Shown here: one piece after another, positions 24,551 to 33,375 of the stretch | How the letters are laid out: each line of letters starts with the position of its first letter | Numbering within the stretch: position 1 is the first letter of the stretch | DNA from: a bacterium | GTDB lineage: Bacteria > Actinomycetota > Acidimicrobiia > Acidimicrobiales > Bin134 | Reading direction: 5' to 3' | Assembly: GCA_026709815.1 (NCBI GenBank) | Contig: JAPOSH010000180.1 | Location: 1-33,490, forward strand | Length of the DNA: 33,490 nt | Notes under the pieces: model-generated | The model's database searches: none | Told to the model about the DNA's origin: nothing | Seen by the model: the letters and a program-made list of their open reading frames with translations, nothing else | Translations under genes and position numbers: made by a program

Positions 24551-26491
24551 ATGGACGCGCTGGTTGACCTGGTCTGGCTGATCCCCGCTTTCCCGCTGGC
24601 CGGGGCGCTGATCCTCATGGCGCTGGGTCGCCGCCTGGGAGAGCCCCGGGCGGGCTGGCTGGCCACCGCGATGATGGGCGGATCGTTTATCGCCACGCTG
24701 TTGGTGTTCATCGGGCTCCTGGGCCGCGACGGCGACGAGCGGGCAATAGTGCTCACCCTGTTCGAGTGGGTGCCAGCGGGCAGCCTGGCCGTGGACATCG
24801 GCTTTCTGGCCGATCCGCTGTCGATCACCATGGCCCTGTTCGTGACCGGGGTGGGCGCTCTCATCCACCTGTACTCCATTGGCTACATGCACGGCGACGA
24901 GGGCTTCTCCCGGTTCTTCACCTACCTCAACCTGTTCGCCTTCTCCATGCTCATGCTGGTGCTGGGCGACAACCTGCTGTTGGCCTTCTTGGGCTGGGAA
25001 GGGGTGGGGGCCTGCTCCTACCTGCTGATCTCGTTCTGGTTCGGCGACGAGGCCAACGCCTCGGCGGGCAAAAAGGCGTTCGTCACCAACCGGGTGGGTG
25101 ACTGGGGCTTTCTCGTGGCCATGTTCCTGGCGTTTTTGACCTTCGGATCGCTCCAATACGGGGAGATCTTCTTCGAGATCGAATCGAACGGGGTGGCCGC
25201 GGGCACCGCATCGGCCATCGTGGTGCTTTTGCTGGTGGGCGCGGCGGGCAAGTCGGCGCAGTTCCCGCTGCACATCTGGCTGCCCGACGCCATGGCCGGT
25301 CCCACTCCGGTGTCGGCCCTCATCCACGCCGCCACCATGGTCACCGCCGGGGTGTACCTGCTCACCCGGATGAACCCCGTCATCGCCGAGGCCCACGGCT
25401 GGGTGCCCGACCTCATCATGTGGGTGGGCTTGGGCACTGCGCTGATGGCCGCCACCATCGCGGTGGCCCAAAACGACATCAAGAAGGTGCTGGCCTACTC
25501 CACCGTGAGCCAGCTGGGGTTCATGTTCGTGGCCGTGGGCTCGGGGGCCTATGTGGCCGCCGTCTTCCACATGGTCACCCACGCCTTCTTCAAAGCGCTT
25601 CTGTTCTTGGGGGCCGGGTCGGTGATCCACGGCATGGACGGCGACCAGGACCTCCGCCGCTACGGCGGGCTGGCCCGGCTGCTGCCCATCACCTCGATGA
25701 CCTTCGTGGCCGGCTGGCTGGCCATCGCCGGCGTGCCGCCGTTCTCCGGCTTCTGGTCGAAAGATGAGATCCTGGCCTACGCTTACGGCGAGAACAAGGT
25801 GCTGTGGCTGCTGCTTTTGGCCACCGCCGTCCTCACCGCCTTCTACATGACCCGGCTGGTGCTCATGGCCTTCTTCGGCCCCCGACGCTGGACAGAGGGC
25901 GCAGACGAGCAAGCCGAGGCCGGTGACGGGGAACAACCTCTGCCCCGCCGCCACCCCCACGAATCACCGTGGACGATGACTGCGCCGCTGGTGCTGCTCG
26001 CGGGCTTGGCGGTGGTGGCCGGAGTGCTGAACCTGCCCTTCAGCAAGGATCTGCACTTTTTGGAAACGTGGCTGGCGCCCGCCTTGTTCGGCAACGCCGC
26101 CCATGTGCCCTTCGGCGGGGGCACCAAGTGGGTCCTGGGCGCGGTGGCCGTCATCGGGAGCCTTCTGGGAGTCTCGGCCGGGGCCGCAGTGTACGCCCGC
26201 CGCCGGATCGACCCGGCCCGCATCGAGCGCCCCTTTTTGGCCCGGGCCTGGCGCATCGACGAGATGGTCACAAACTTCATGGGCGGTCCCGGCCGCCGGG
26301 CGTTCGAGCGCACTGCTGAGTTCGATCAGCAGGTGGTGGACGGCGCAGTCAACGGAACCGGTGCTCTGATCCGCCGGGCCGGAACCCGTTTGAGGGCGGC
26401 CCAGACCGGATTGGTCCGCAGCTATGCCCTGGGCATCGCCATCGGCGCGGTGGGCTTGTTGGCCTGGTTCGTCTCGAGGGCGGGCTTCTGA
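24551..26491 (+). CDS. nuoL: NADH-quinone oxidoreductase subunit L
   Basis: Largest antiporter-like subunit, 646 residues with about 14-16 helices including the long lateral helix near the C-terminus. GWEGVGACSYLLI carries the conserved Glu, and K234 in GKSAQFPLHIWLPDAM is the channel lysine. ALIHAATMVTAGVYL and VSQLGFMFVAVG are further family motifs. It starts 13 bases after nuoK and its stop overlaps nuoM. Confidence 0.97.
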   Translation: MDALVDLVWLIPAFPLAGALILMALGRRLGEPRAGWLATAMMGGSFIATLLVFIGLLGRDGDERAIVLTLFEWVPAGSLAVDIGFLADPLSITMALFVTGVGALIHLYSIGYMHGDEGFSRFFTYLNLFAFSMLMLVLGDNLLLAFLGWEGVGACSYLLISFWFGDEANASAGKKAFVTNRVGDWGFLVAMFLAFLTFGSLQYGEIFFEIESNGVAAGTASAIVVLLLVGAAGKSAQFPLHIWLPDAMAGPTPVSALIHAATMVTAGVYLLTRMNPVIAEAHGWVPDLIMWVGLGTALMAATIAVAQNDIKKVLAYSTVSQLGFMFVAVGSGAYVAAVFHMVTHAFFKALLFLGAGSVIHGMDGDQDLRRYGGLARLLPITSMTFVAGWLAIAGVPPFSGFWSKDEILAYAYGENKVLWLLLLATAVLTAFYMTRLVLMAFFGPRRWTEGADEQAEAGDGEQPLPRRHPHESPWTMTAPLVLLAGLAVVAGVLNLPFSKDLHFLETWLAPALFGNAAHVPFGGGTKWVLGAVAVIGSLLGVSAGAAVYARRRIDPARIERPFLARAWRIDEMVTNFMGGPGRRAFERTAEFDQQVVDGAVNGTGALIRRAGTRLRAAQTGLVRSYALGIAIGAVGLLAWFVSRAGF

Positions 26492-28071
26492 TGATGGTTT
26501 TGCCCGCCATCATCTTTTTGCCCCTGGTGGGGGCGGCGGCCATTGCGCTGATTGCCCCGTCGCGCTCCATGGTGCTCAAGCCGGTGGCGGTGGCCGCCTC
26601 GGCCGCCACCGGGGCGCTCACCTTGTGGCTCATGGCCGCCTTCGACAAGCACGACAGCGGCTTCCAGTTCACCCAGCTCAACGAGTGGGTCGGCTCGGCC
26701 GGCATCTCCTGGCACGTCGGGGTGGACGGCATCTCGCTGTTCTTGGTGGTGCTCACCGGGGTGCTGTTTCCCATCGCCATCGTAGCCTGCGACCCGCCCC
26801 ACGACGCCAAGGCCTACTACATCTGGATGCTGGTGCTGGAGACCGGTTGCCTGGGCGTGTTCTTGGCCCTGGATCTGGTGCTGTTCTTCTTGTTCTTCGA
26901 GATCGTGCTGGTTCCCATGTATTTCCTGATCGGCAAGTGGGGCCATGCAAACCGCAAGTACGCGGCCACCAAGTTCTTCTTGTTCACCATGCTGGGCTCG
27001 GCCCTCATGCTGGTGGGGATGCTGGCCCTGGCCCTGCTCACCGCCCGGGAGACCGGCAACGCCGTCACCTTCAACCTCTTGGAGCTGGCCGACAGCGCAG
27101 GCGAGCTGCCCACCATCACCGCCCGGTGGATCTTCCTGTCGTTCCTCGTGGCCTTCGCGGTGAAGGTGCCCCTGTTCCCGGTCCACACCTGGTTGCCCGA
27201 CGCCCACACCGAGGCCCCCACCGCCGGCTCGGTGATCCTGGCCGGGGTGCTGCTCAAGCTGGGCACCTACGGGCTGGTCCGCTTCGGCCTGTATCTGTTC
27301 CCCGAGGCGTCCCGCTATTTCGCCCCGCTGCTGTTCACCCTGGGGGTGATCGGCATTCTCTACGGCGCGGTGGTGGCCACCATGCAGCGCGACCTGAAAC
27401 GGCTGGTGGCCTACTCCTCGGTGGCCCACCTCGGGTTCATCGTGCTGGGCATCTTCTCTGTCAACATCGAGGGCGTCGAGGGCGGGTTGCTCCAGATGGT
27501 GAACCACGGCTTGTCCACCGGGGCGCTGTTCTTGCTGGTGGGATTCATTTACGAGCGCCGCCACACCCGGCAGATCTCCGAGATGGTCGGGTTGCAGAAG
27601 GCCGCGCCGGTGCTGGCCGCGGTGTTCACTGTGGTGATGCTGTCGTCGGTGGGCCTGCCCGGCTTGAACGGCTTCGTGGGCGAGTTCTTGATCTTGGCCG
27701 GTGCTTTTGTGGCCCACCGCTGGTGGGCGGTGGTGGCCGCGGCCGGGGTCATTCTGGCCGCGCTGTATCTTCTGTGGGCCTACCAGCGGGTGTTCCACGG
27801 CACTCCCGACGATGCCAACCGGTCGATGCCCGACCTCAGCTGGCAGGAGAAGCTGGTGATGGCGCCGCTGGTGGGGCTCATCGTGTTCTTGGGGGTGTAT
27901 CCCAAGCCGGTGATAGAGCGCATGGAGCCCGCGGTGGCGGCCTTGATCGAGCACATGGAGGAAGCCGAGGGGTTTGAATCGCCCACGGTGGCCGACCGGC
28001 CTGAGGGCAGCTTCGAAGAGCTCCGCGCCCTGCTGGAGCACCACGGCGGAGACGAAGGAGAGGGCCACTGA
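26491..28071 (+). CDS. nuoM: NADH-quinone oxidoreductase subunit M
   Basis: Antiporter-like subunit, 526 residues and about 14 helices. FFEIVLVPMYFLIG holds the conserved Glu and AVKVPLFPVHTWLPDAHTEAP the channel Lys. VAYSSVAHLGFIVLG and GLPGLNGFVGEFLIL follow. The start is a tandem ATGATG overlapping the nuoL stop. A soluble acidic C-terminal tail of about 40 residues (FEELRALLEHHGGDEGEGH) is unusual in length. The stop overlaps nuoN. Confidence 0.97.
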   Translation: MMVLPAIIFLPLVGAAAIALIAPSRSMVLKPVAVAASAATGALTLWLMAAFDKHDSGFQFTQLNEWVGSAGISWHVGVDGISLFLVVLTGVLFPIAIVACDPPHDAKAYYIWMLVLETGCLGVFLALDLVLFFLFFEIVLVPMYFLIGKWGHANRKYAATKFFLFTMLGSALMLVGMLALALLTARETGNAVTFNLLELADSAGELPTITARWIFLSFLVAFAVKVPLFPVHTWLPDAHTEAPTAGSVILAGVLLKLGTYGLVRFGLYLFPEASRYFAPLLFTLGVIGILYGAVVATMQRDLKRLVAYSSVAHLGFIVLGIFSVNIEGVEGGLLQMVNHGLSTGALFLLVGFIYERRHTRQISEMVGLQKAAPVLAAVFTVVMLSSVGLPGLNGFVGEFLILAGAFVAHRWWAVVAAAGVILAALYLLWAYQRVFHGTPDDANRSMPDLSWQEKLVMAPLVGLIVFLGVYPKPVIERMEPAVAALIEHMEEAEGFESPTVADRPEGSFEELRALLEHHGGDEGEGH

Positions 28072-29567
28072 TGCTCCCGCTCCTGGCTCAGGCAGAAATC
28101 CCCGACATCGCGTGGCTCCCCTTGGTGCCCCACATGGTGATGGCCGGGGCTGCGGTGCTGTTGTTGACCATCGTGTCGCTGGCCGGAGGCCGGCTGCCGA
28201 AGTGGTTTGCCTCGGCGTGGACGACAGCCGCGGGTCTGGGAGTGATGGCCACCGCTATTCCGGTGTGGATACGGGTATGGCGACGAGGTCCCCACTCGAC
28301 CATCGCCGACTCGATCGGGGTGGACGGGTTCTCGGTATTCATCATCGTGCTGCTGGCCGCCACGGTGATCTTGACCGCTCTCATCGCCGACGGGTTCCTG
28401 CGCCGGGAGGGCGTCGACGGCCCGGCTTTCTACGTGCTGTTGATGTTCTCGGCTGCCGGCGGCATGACCATGGCGGTGGCCGACAACCTCATCGTGTTGT
28501 TCTTGGGCCTGGAGATCCTGTCATTGGCGGTGTATGTGCTGGTGGCCATGCACCTGCGCCGGGCCGAGTCGCAGGAGGCGGGCATCAAGTACTTCGTGCT
28601 GGGGGCGTTCGCCTCGGCGTTCCTGCTCTACGGCATCGCCCTGGTGTACGGCGCCACCGGATCGCTCAACCTGTACGCCATCGCAGGGATGGTCGACGAC
28701 GATCTGAGCGATAACGGCCTGTTGCTGGCCGGCATGGCCATGTTGCTGGTGGGGCTGGGGTTCAAGGTGGCCGCGGTGCCGTTCCACGCTTGGACTCCCG
28801 ACGTCTACCAGGGGGCACCCTCGCCGGTGGTGTCCTACATGGCCGCCGGGGTGAAGGCGGCCGGGTTCGCGGCGCTGCTTCGGGTGTTCGTCGGCGGCTT
28901 CGGGGGATTGGCCGGCGATTGGCAGCCGGTGGTGTTCGGACTGGCCGTCGCCAGCCTGGCCGTCGGGTCGATGCTGGCCATCGTGCAGACCGACGTCAAG
29001 CGGATCTTGGCCTATTCCTCTATCAGCCATGCCGGGTTCATCCTCGTCGGGGTGCAGGCCGCCACCGATGACGGAGTGTCCAGCGTGCTGTTCTACCTGG
29101 CCGCCTACGCCGCCATGGCCATCGGCAGCTTCGCGGTGATCACCGTGGTGAGCGGCCCGGGCGACGAGGGCGCCGGCATCGACGGCTTGCGGGGCTTGGC
29201 CGCCCGCCGTCCGCTTTTGGCCGCCGCCTTCACCGTGCTGTTGCTGTCGCAGGCCGGCATCCCGTTCACCGCCGGGTTCTGGGCCAAGTTCGAGGTGATC
29301 TCGGCCGCGGTGGACGCACGCTCCTTCTGGCTGGCGGTCATCGCCATGCTGGCCGCCGTGGTGGCTGCCTTCTTGTATTTGCGGATCGTGGTGGCCATGT
29401 TCCTAGATGCCCCCGATGCCGGTGCCCCCCGCCTGCGCATCCCCCGGAGCCCCGCACTGGCCATCGCCATCGTGGTGCTGTTCACCCTGGCCTTCGGCGT
29501 CTACCCCGAACCCCTCCTCAACCTAGCCGACGACGCCCTCTTCAACCTCTGGCTCACCCCCCGGTAA
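28071..29567 (+). CDS. nuoN: NADH-quinone oxidoreductase subunit N
   Basis: Antiporter-like subunit, 498 residues and about 14 helices. GLEILSLAVYVLVAM carries the conserved Glu, GFKVAAVPFHAWTPDVYQGAP the channel Lys, and LAYSSISHAGFILVGV is the discontinuous-helix motif. It completes the nuoA-N set. The last 67 bases are overlapped antisense by the methyltransferase gene. No terminator-like hairpin is evident after the stop. Confidence 0.97.
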   Translation: MLPLLAQAEIPDIAWLPLVPHMVMAGAAVLLLTIVSLAGGRLPKWFASAWTTAAGLGVMATAIPVWIRVWRRGPHSTIADSIGVDGFSVFIIVLLAATVILTALIADGFLRREGVDGPAFYVLLMFSAAGGMTMAVADNLIVLFLGLEILSLAVYVLVAMHLRRAESQEAGIKYFVLGAFASAFLLYGIALVYGATGSLNLYAIAGMVDDDLSDNGLLLAGMAMLLVGLGFKVAAVPFHAWTPDVYQGAPSPVVSYMAAGVKAAGFAALLRVFVGGFGGLAGDWQPVVFGLAVASLAVGSMLAIVQTDVKRILAYSSISHAGFILVGVQAATDDGVSSVLFYLAAYAAMAIGSFAVITVVSGPGDEGAGIDGLRGLAARRPLLAAAFTVLLLSQAGIPFTAGFWAKFEVISAAVDARSFWLAVIAMLAAVVAAFLYLRIVVAMFLDAPDAGAPRLRIPRSPALAIAIVVLFTLAFGVYPEPLLNLADDALFNLWLTPR

Positions 29568-30910
29568 CCGGCCAACGCGCTCAACGCAGCCGCGTAACCC
29601 AGGGGCATCGGCACAGCGTCACCGATCCACTTAGCGAGTTGAGACCGAGATGGTGATGCCCCAGATTCTGTGATGAAACGGTAGTCAAGAGGGAACCCTT
29701 GAATTACTGCCGCTTCGCGCGGAGTAAGTGTACGACGTTCTGTTGGGTGGATGAAGCGGCCTCGGCCTGGAGTGGTAAAGCCTGTTGTGATGGTAGGAGC
29801 AGGCTCATTGGGACGCATCCGACCGTATACCGACGTATAGCTTGTGCCTTCTTTGTGGCACTCAGGGCGCTCGGATAGCGCTAAATCATACTCATCGTTG
29901 TCGAAAAGCCAGTCAATCCGTCTCTGATTCTCCTCATTATGTTCCGTCGACTGATCCAGCGGATCTGCAGGATCAGCAGGCCAAGCGTCTAGGTGGCTCA
30001 GTGCCCACTCCAGAGTGCGGGGTTTTTTGTCGGCCAAGCATTCCGCTATCGACTCTAGCGGTATTGGCTCTGAGTGGCGGCATGCTACCATGAAGTACCG
30101 CTTCCGGGTTTGTGGCCAGCCCATCTTGTCACAAGCCAGTACGCCGTCAGTCACCTGATAGCCCACCGACTCTAGTAGCGCTCTCGTGGTGGCGATAACA
30201 CTGGCGTCGTCGTGTACTACAGCGGGCACGTTTTCGATTAGCACTCGGTCGATCTTGGCAGCCACTGCGAAAGCGGGGACAGTAAGCAAGAGGTGGTTTC
30301 GCATGTCAGATCTTCGCGATCGATTATTCAAGTTCGAATGGCCTTGACATGGCGGTCCAGCGGTCAGCAGGTCAGCTCGACAGGCAGCGTCGGCCAGTTC
30401 ATCGTCAAGCAGTTCAGGTGCATAGGTAAATGTTGCCGCCTCGCCGCTGCCACGAACTCGAAAGTCGACCAGCGAGGTCACTGAATCGGTACAGCGAAGT
30501 CGTACATCGTGGTTTGCAGCCAACGTTCTAGTAGCATCGACATCTGAGTCCACAATTACTTCGTTGATTACTGAATAGCCCATCTCGTGAGCCAACTGCC
30601 TCACGCCTAAGGCCAGCCCTCCTGATCCACAGAACAGATCAACTACGCCTAGCCAGCTTGTGTCCTGAGCTGAAGAAGGAAGCCTCCCTTCCAAGTAAGC
30701 GGTCCACCACATGCCTAACGGATCTGATCGAGCTGCTCTCTCGTCGCCGGGGTATACCATGACAGATGAATCGATTACCCGCGACCCCAGTGTGAGTCGG
30801 CGGATCAGCCGGTCGGCATCAAAGTGAAAGCTCCGATCAGGCCGTAGCTTATCGAAATGACAGTCATCGATCTGCTGGAGCGAACGAGAGTTAGTCAAGA
30901 CTGTTCTCAT
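29501..30910 (-). CDS. DNA (cytosine-5-)-methyltransferase
   Basis: A 469-residue C5-cytosine methyltransferase. SAM-binding motif I is DLFCGSGGLALG (91-102) and catalytic C188 sits in GPPCQGHSN. ENVP (227-230) is motif VI, QTRKRYF (267-273) motif VIII, and APTITT with RRTLTPREAAVIQGFP and IGDAVPMPLG are motifs IX-X. About 85 N-terminal residues precede motif I. The product methylates cytosine in an unknown sequence, probably protecting host DNA from a partner nuclease. The ATG at 30910 overlaps the upstream gene by 20 bases. The last 20 or so residues (from about RGVSQRLK) are antisense nuoN sequence, so the original C-terminus was probably shorter. Confidence 0.93.
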   Translation of the reverse strand: MRTVLTNSRSLQQIDDCHFDKLRPDRSFHFDADRLIRRLTLGSRVIDSSVMVYPGDERAARSDPLGMWWTAYLEGRLPSSAQDTSWLGVVDLFCGSGGLALGVRQLAHEMGYSVINEVIVDSDVDATRTLAANHDVRLRCTDSVTSLVDFRVRGSGEAATFTYAPELLDDELADAACRADLLTAGPPCQGHSNLNNRSRRSDMRNHLLLTVPAFAVAAKIDRVLIENVPAVVHDDASVIATTRALLESVGYQVTDGVLACDKMGWPQTRKRYFMVACRHSEPIPLESIAECLADKKPRTLEWALSHLDAWPADPADPLDQSTEHNEENQRRIDWLFDNDEYDLALSERPECHKEGTSYTSVYGRMRPNEPAPTITTGFTTPGRGRFIHPTERRTLTPREAAVIQGFPLDYRFITESGASPSRSQLAKWIGDAVPMPLGYAAALSALAGYRGVSQRLKRASSARLRRGSG

Positions 30911-31628
30911 CGTGGTTTGCCAACCCGATCCGCAATTCCTGTAGAAGGTCTTCGGCCTCAGATTGGCTGTATATATTCAAGAGCATATTAGACCATGTCC
31001 GGTTAACCCGTTTTGCGAATTCTCTGAGATCTTCGGTCATGAGACGGTCAGCGGCCTGAAGCTCGACTATCGCTCTGGTAAGCATGGGCGCTGTAGCTGT
31101 ACGGACCCGTAGAACATGGCTGCGCCAGAAGTCGGTGGCTTTGGGGAGCTCATAGGCGAGATCAGCGTGTTCTGCCCCTCCCAGCGCTGAGATTCTCAAG
31201 AACATCCGGAGCAAAACGCACTCCGCCTGATTTTTGCCATCGATATATTTCATATGGTTACCGTTCTCAAACGACTTCTTTTCTCGCCAGGCGATAAAGT
31301 CCCAGAAATAACCAATGCTTAGGTATCGCCAGAATCCGGGATCGTCCAGCACTGGAAACGGAACTGACGTCTGGGGTTCATCTCTGGATAAGAGTGCGTT
31401 ATAAAGGTGTTTTGCTGCTTCCCCTTCAATCGGATCCTTATCACGAGCCAAACGGTTTTCTTGATGCAACGTTGAGATCTTGCGTGCCGCCTCTTTGAGA
31501 GGGGCCAGGTTTAGGTCGTCGCCGTCGCCTACCCACTGAGCTTCAATGTTGAGTTGACGGTTTAACGAGTTAAACCGCTCTTCGGCGAGTCCCCGACAAG
31601 AACTCAATGTCAGCGTCGGATACCTCAC
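30891..31628 (-). CDS. Protein resembling DUF6339, cassette partner of the methyltransferase
   Basis: 245 residues from the GTG at 31628, chosen because it overlaps the upstream stop (GTGA). The frame is open to 31814, but that extension is Cys/Pro-rich and antisense-like inside the previous gene. The product is soluble and mostly helical, with a DDPGFWRYLSIGYFWDFIAWRE-type core around 95-117. No nuclease motif is clear. From memory this pattern resembles DUF6339 proteins found beside cytosine methyltransferases, HSP90-like ATPases and Z1-domain proteins in actinobacterial restriction-type islands; I could not verify it. A role in restriction or its control is inference from context. Confidence 0.6.
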   Translation of the reverse strand: MRYPTLTLSSCRGLAEERFNSLNRQLNIEAQWVGDGDDLNLAPLKEAARKISTLHQENRLARDKDPIEGEAAKHLYNALLSRDEPQTSVPFPVLDDPGFWRYLSIGYFWDFIAWREKKSFENGNHMKYIDGKNQAECVLLRMFLRISALGGAEHADLAYELPKATDFWRSHVLRVRTATAPMLTRAIVELQAADRLMTEDLREFAKRVNRTWSNMLLNIYSQSEAEDLLQELRIGLANHDENSLD

Positions 31629-32194
31629 GAGCCCTCCGAGAATGAGTCGATTAGGGTCTTTTTTACTCCCAGGGCATTTTCGGCGAGGGCAATGAAGCGG
31701 GCAGGGTTGGAGATCGCATCGGCGATAAGTTGATTGCGCTGCGTGGCATCGGCCCCAGACCCGGCAATGAGTCCGATGATTCGGCCCAGAAGGGAGTCCT
31801 GGAGTGTTTCCCAAGATGTGTCTTCAAGCTCTTCAGACCGTCCAGCGCAGGCAAGTACTACTCCGGCAATGAAGTCACAAGCCAACTGAGTTTGGAGAGC
31901 CTTGCTGACGGGAGAACTGGCTGCGTGGTCGATTTGAGTCAGCAGTTCCGTATCCACGTACAACTCGGGTTGTTCGCTCTCGTCGTAGGGCTCAAGCGGG
32001 TTGTGTTCGCCGATGCTGAAGTAGCGGACGGTCTTCATTGGCAGGTTGAGCCGTTGTCGGGCCTCATGGTCAAGCGGCGTGGGCCGGAACATCTCCTTGG
32101 CGGTCTCGGTCTCAAGGCGGAAGCTGACTTTGGCTAGCCAGGTTCCCTTGCGCCAAGGCTTTCGTGCTGCCGGTGGCTGGTCGGCGAGCAGCAC
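31625..32194 (-). CDS. 3' part of a split cassette gene, function unknown
   Basis: The only usable start in this frame is GTG 32194, giving 189 residues. However, the frame stays open upstream to 32428 with protein-like sequence (for example ALGLVVTAYTKYLK and HGTIIVAYV) and no ATG, GTG or TTG. The small gene ending at 32392 is in the adjacent frame and runs straight into it. The most likely state is therefore one gene of about 329 residues (31625-32613) broken by a single-base change between about 32392 and 32428. The product is soluble, with FSIGEHNPLEPYDESEQP and a helical C-terminus; no family or active site is recognised. Its stop overlaps the start of the next gene, as expected within an operon. 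Confidence 0.6.
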   Translation of the reverse strand: MLLADQPPAARKPWRKGTWLAKVSFRLETETAKEMFRPTPLDHEARQRLNLPMKTVRYFSIGEHNPLEPYDESEQPELYVDTELLTQIDHAASSPVSKALQTQLACDFIAGVVLACAGRSEELEDTSWETLQDSLLGRIIGLIAGSGADATQRNQLIADAISNPARFIALAENALGVKKTLIDSFSEGS

Positions 32195-32391
32195 GACGTA
32201 GGCAACGATGATCGTGCCGTGGGTGCTGGCCTGAAGGGCCGCGGGACGGTCAATACCAGTAAATTCGCGTGTGCGTGGAACTGTTTCAAGGTCATCTAAG
32301 CCGTGTCTTACCAGGGTATCGGTGATCTTGAGGTACTTGGTATATGCGGTGACTACGAGGCCGAGGGCAGTGGGATCGCATTCTGATTCTT

Positions 32392-32613
32392 CTATACCGG
32401 TGCCAAGGTCTTCTTGAAATCGGCGAACTCAGTTGCATCGGTCGCCCAGGTCAGTTCGGGTTTGGTCCGTAGCCACTCCTCATGCGTCCCAACCACGATT
32501 TTGGAGTCAGGCTCGCAGCTTTGATCGCCCATGTGGAATCGAACACTCTCCAGTGCCCGATTGAACTCCACGGGAACTGAAAACGGCCGGACATGACGGG
32601 TTTCCCGGGACAT
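32392..32613 (-). CDS. 5' part of the same split cassette gene
   Basis: 73 codons from an ATG that lies 3 bases after the stop of the preceding gene. Product begins MSRETRHVRPFSVPVEFNRA and contains KIVVGTHEEWLRTKP; it ends ADFKKTLAPV at a TAG. The adjacent frame continues the likely true sequence (FQEDLGTGIEESECDP), so this is read as the N-terminus of a roughly 329-residue protein with 31625-32194. I see no canonical slippery heptamer in the overlap, so decay or a sequence error is more likely than programmed -1 frameshifting. Confidence 0.55.
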   Translation of the reverse strand: MSRETRHVRPFSVPVEFNRALESVRFHMGDQSCEPDSKIVVGTHEEWLRTKPELTWATDATEFADFKKTLAPV

Positions 32614-32616
32614 CCG

Positions 32617-33375
32617 CTACTCGCTCGTGATGGGCTCGCTGGGCAGCAGATCAACCTCCGCGGAGACCCTGCCTGCCCATAGTGCGAGGTGCGGGTCGCT
32701 GGCGAACTCAAAGGTAGCTGGACTGTCGCGGTGGAGCATCCCAATGAAGTTTCCCGGGTCTTCGGTGGCATCGAACCCTTCAGGAGCATTGATCTCCAGT
32801 TCCACTCGATCACCTGAACGCCCGTCCTCATCGAAGAGGTAACGAAGACGAATGAGAGATTCTGAGCAGTCGCCTTCGTAGTTGTCGCTCAAAGCGAACT
32901 CGGCTTGACCAGTGACTCGCACCTGCCTGTCGTCAACCGGCTCGGCCATCGGGGTCAAGTGGATTGTCACTGGTCGGGGTTCGGGGACAGGTCCCGACGT
33001 GCCTGAGCCAGCTCCTCTCATGATCTTGGCCATGATTCGGTCAAACTCGGGAAGGCGCACTTGTTCTTGTGGCCGTGGTGACGGTTTGAGGTCTTCTCTG
33101 AGCTTATTGACATGCCTCTTGATTCGGTCAAGCAATTTGCGGGCCGCTTCATAGTTGGCCGCGGTGTTACTAGTGTCGGAGTCGTCGTCGGCCTTGGTCT
33201 GCCAGGCATCGTGACTCTTTGGCTCAGTGTCGCGTAGAGCGTCATCGATTGAGTCATCGGCGACGAATGTTCCTCTGACGAATGGCGTAGTTCTGCCCGC
33301 GTCCCAGTACTCCACCACCATGCGTGGTTTGCGCATCAACGCGACTAGGCTGCGGTGGTCAGTGGGCGTCGACAT
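32617..33375 (-). CDS. C-terminal part of a larger cassette protein, unrecognised
   Basis: 252 residues from ATG 33375. There is no ribosome binding site before this ATG, and the frame remains open and protein-like upstream (LGLVANPDDWSYPHQ) to a TAA at 33481-33483, with no other start codon. I therefore suspect that the true gene is longer, begins beyond the window, and is interrupted near 33481. The visible part has an N-terminal region (KPRMVVEYWDAG, GTFVADDSIDDAL), a helical Lys/Arg-rich middle (about 75-115) and an acidic, beta-rich end. No motif assigns a function. It may be the tail of the ATPase or helicase that such cassettes usually carry; this is inference. The downstream gene starts 3 bases after its stop. 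Confidence 0.5.
   Translation of the reverse strand: MSTPTDHRSLVALMRKPRMVVEYWDAGRTTPFVRGTFVADDSIDDALRDTEPKSHDAWQTKADDDSDTSNTAANYEAARKLLDRIKRHVNKLREDLKPSPRPQEQVRLPEFDRIMAKIMRGAGSGTSGPVPEPRPVTIHLTPMAEPVDDRQVRVTGQAEFALSDNYEGDCSESLIRLRYLFDEDGRSGDRVELEINAPEGFDATEDPGNFIGMLHRDSPATFEFASDPHLALWAGRVSAEVDLLPSEPITSE

Noticed and set aside
31629-31814. Longer N-terminus for the DUF6339-like protein
   Set aside because: The 62 extra residues are Cys/Pro-rich, lie inside the upstream gene, and the GTGA overlap at 31628 is a better start.
32392-32428. Programmed -1 frameshift in the split cassette gene
   Set aside because: No X-XXY-YYZ slippery heptamer or following hairpin is evident, so decay or a sequence error is simpler.
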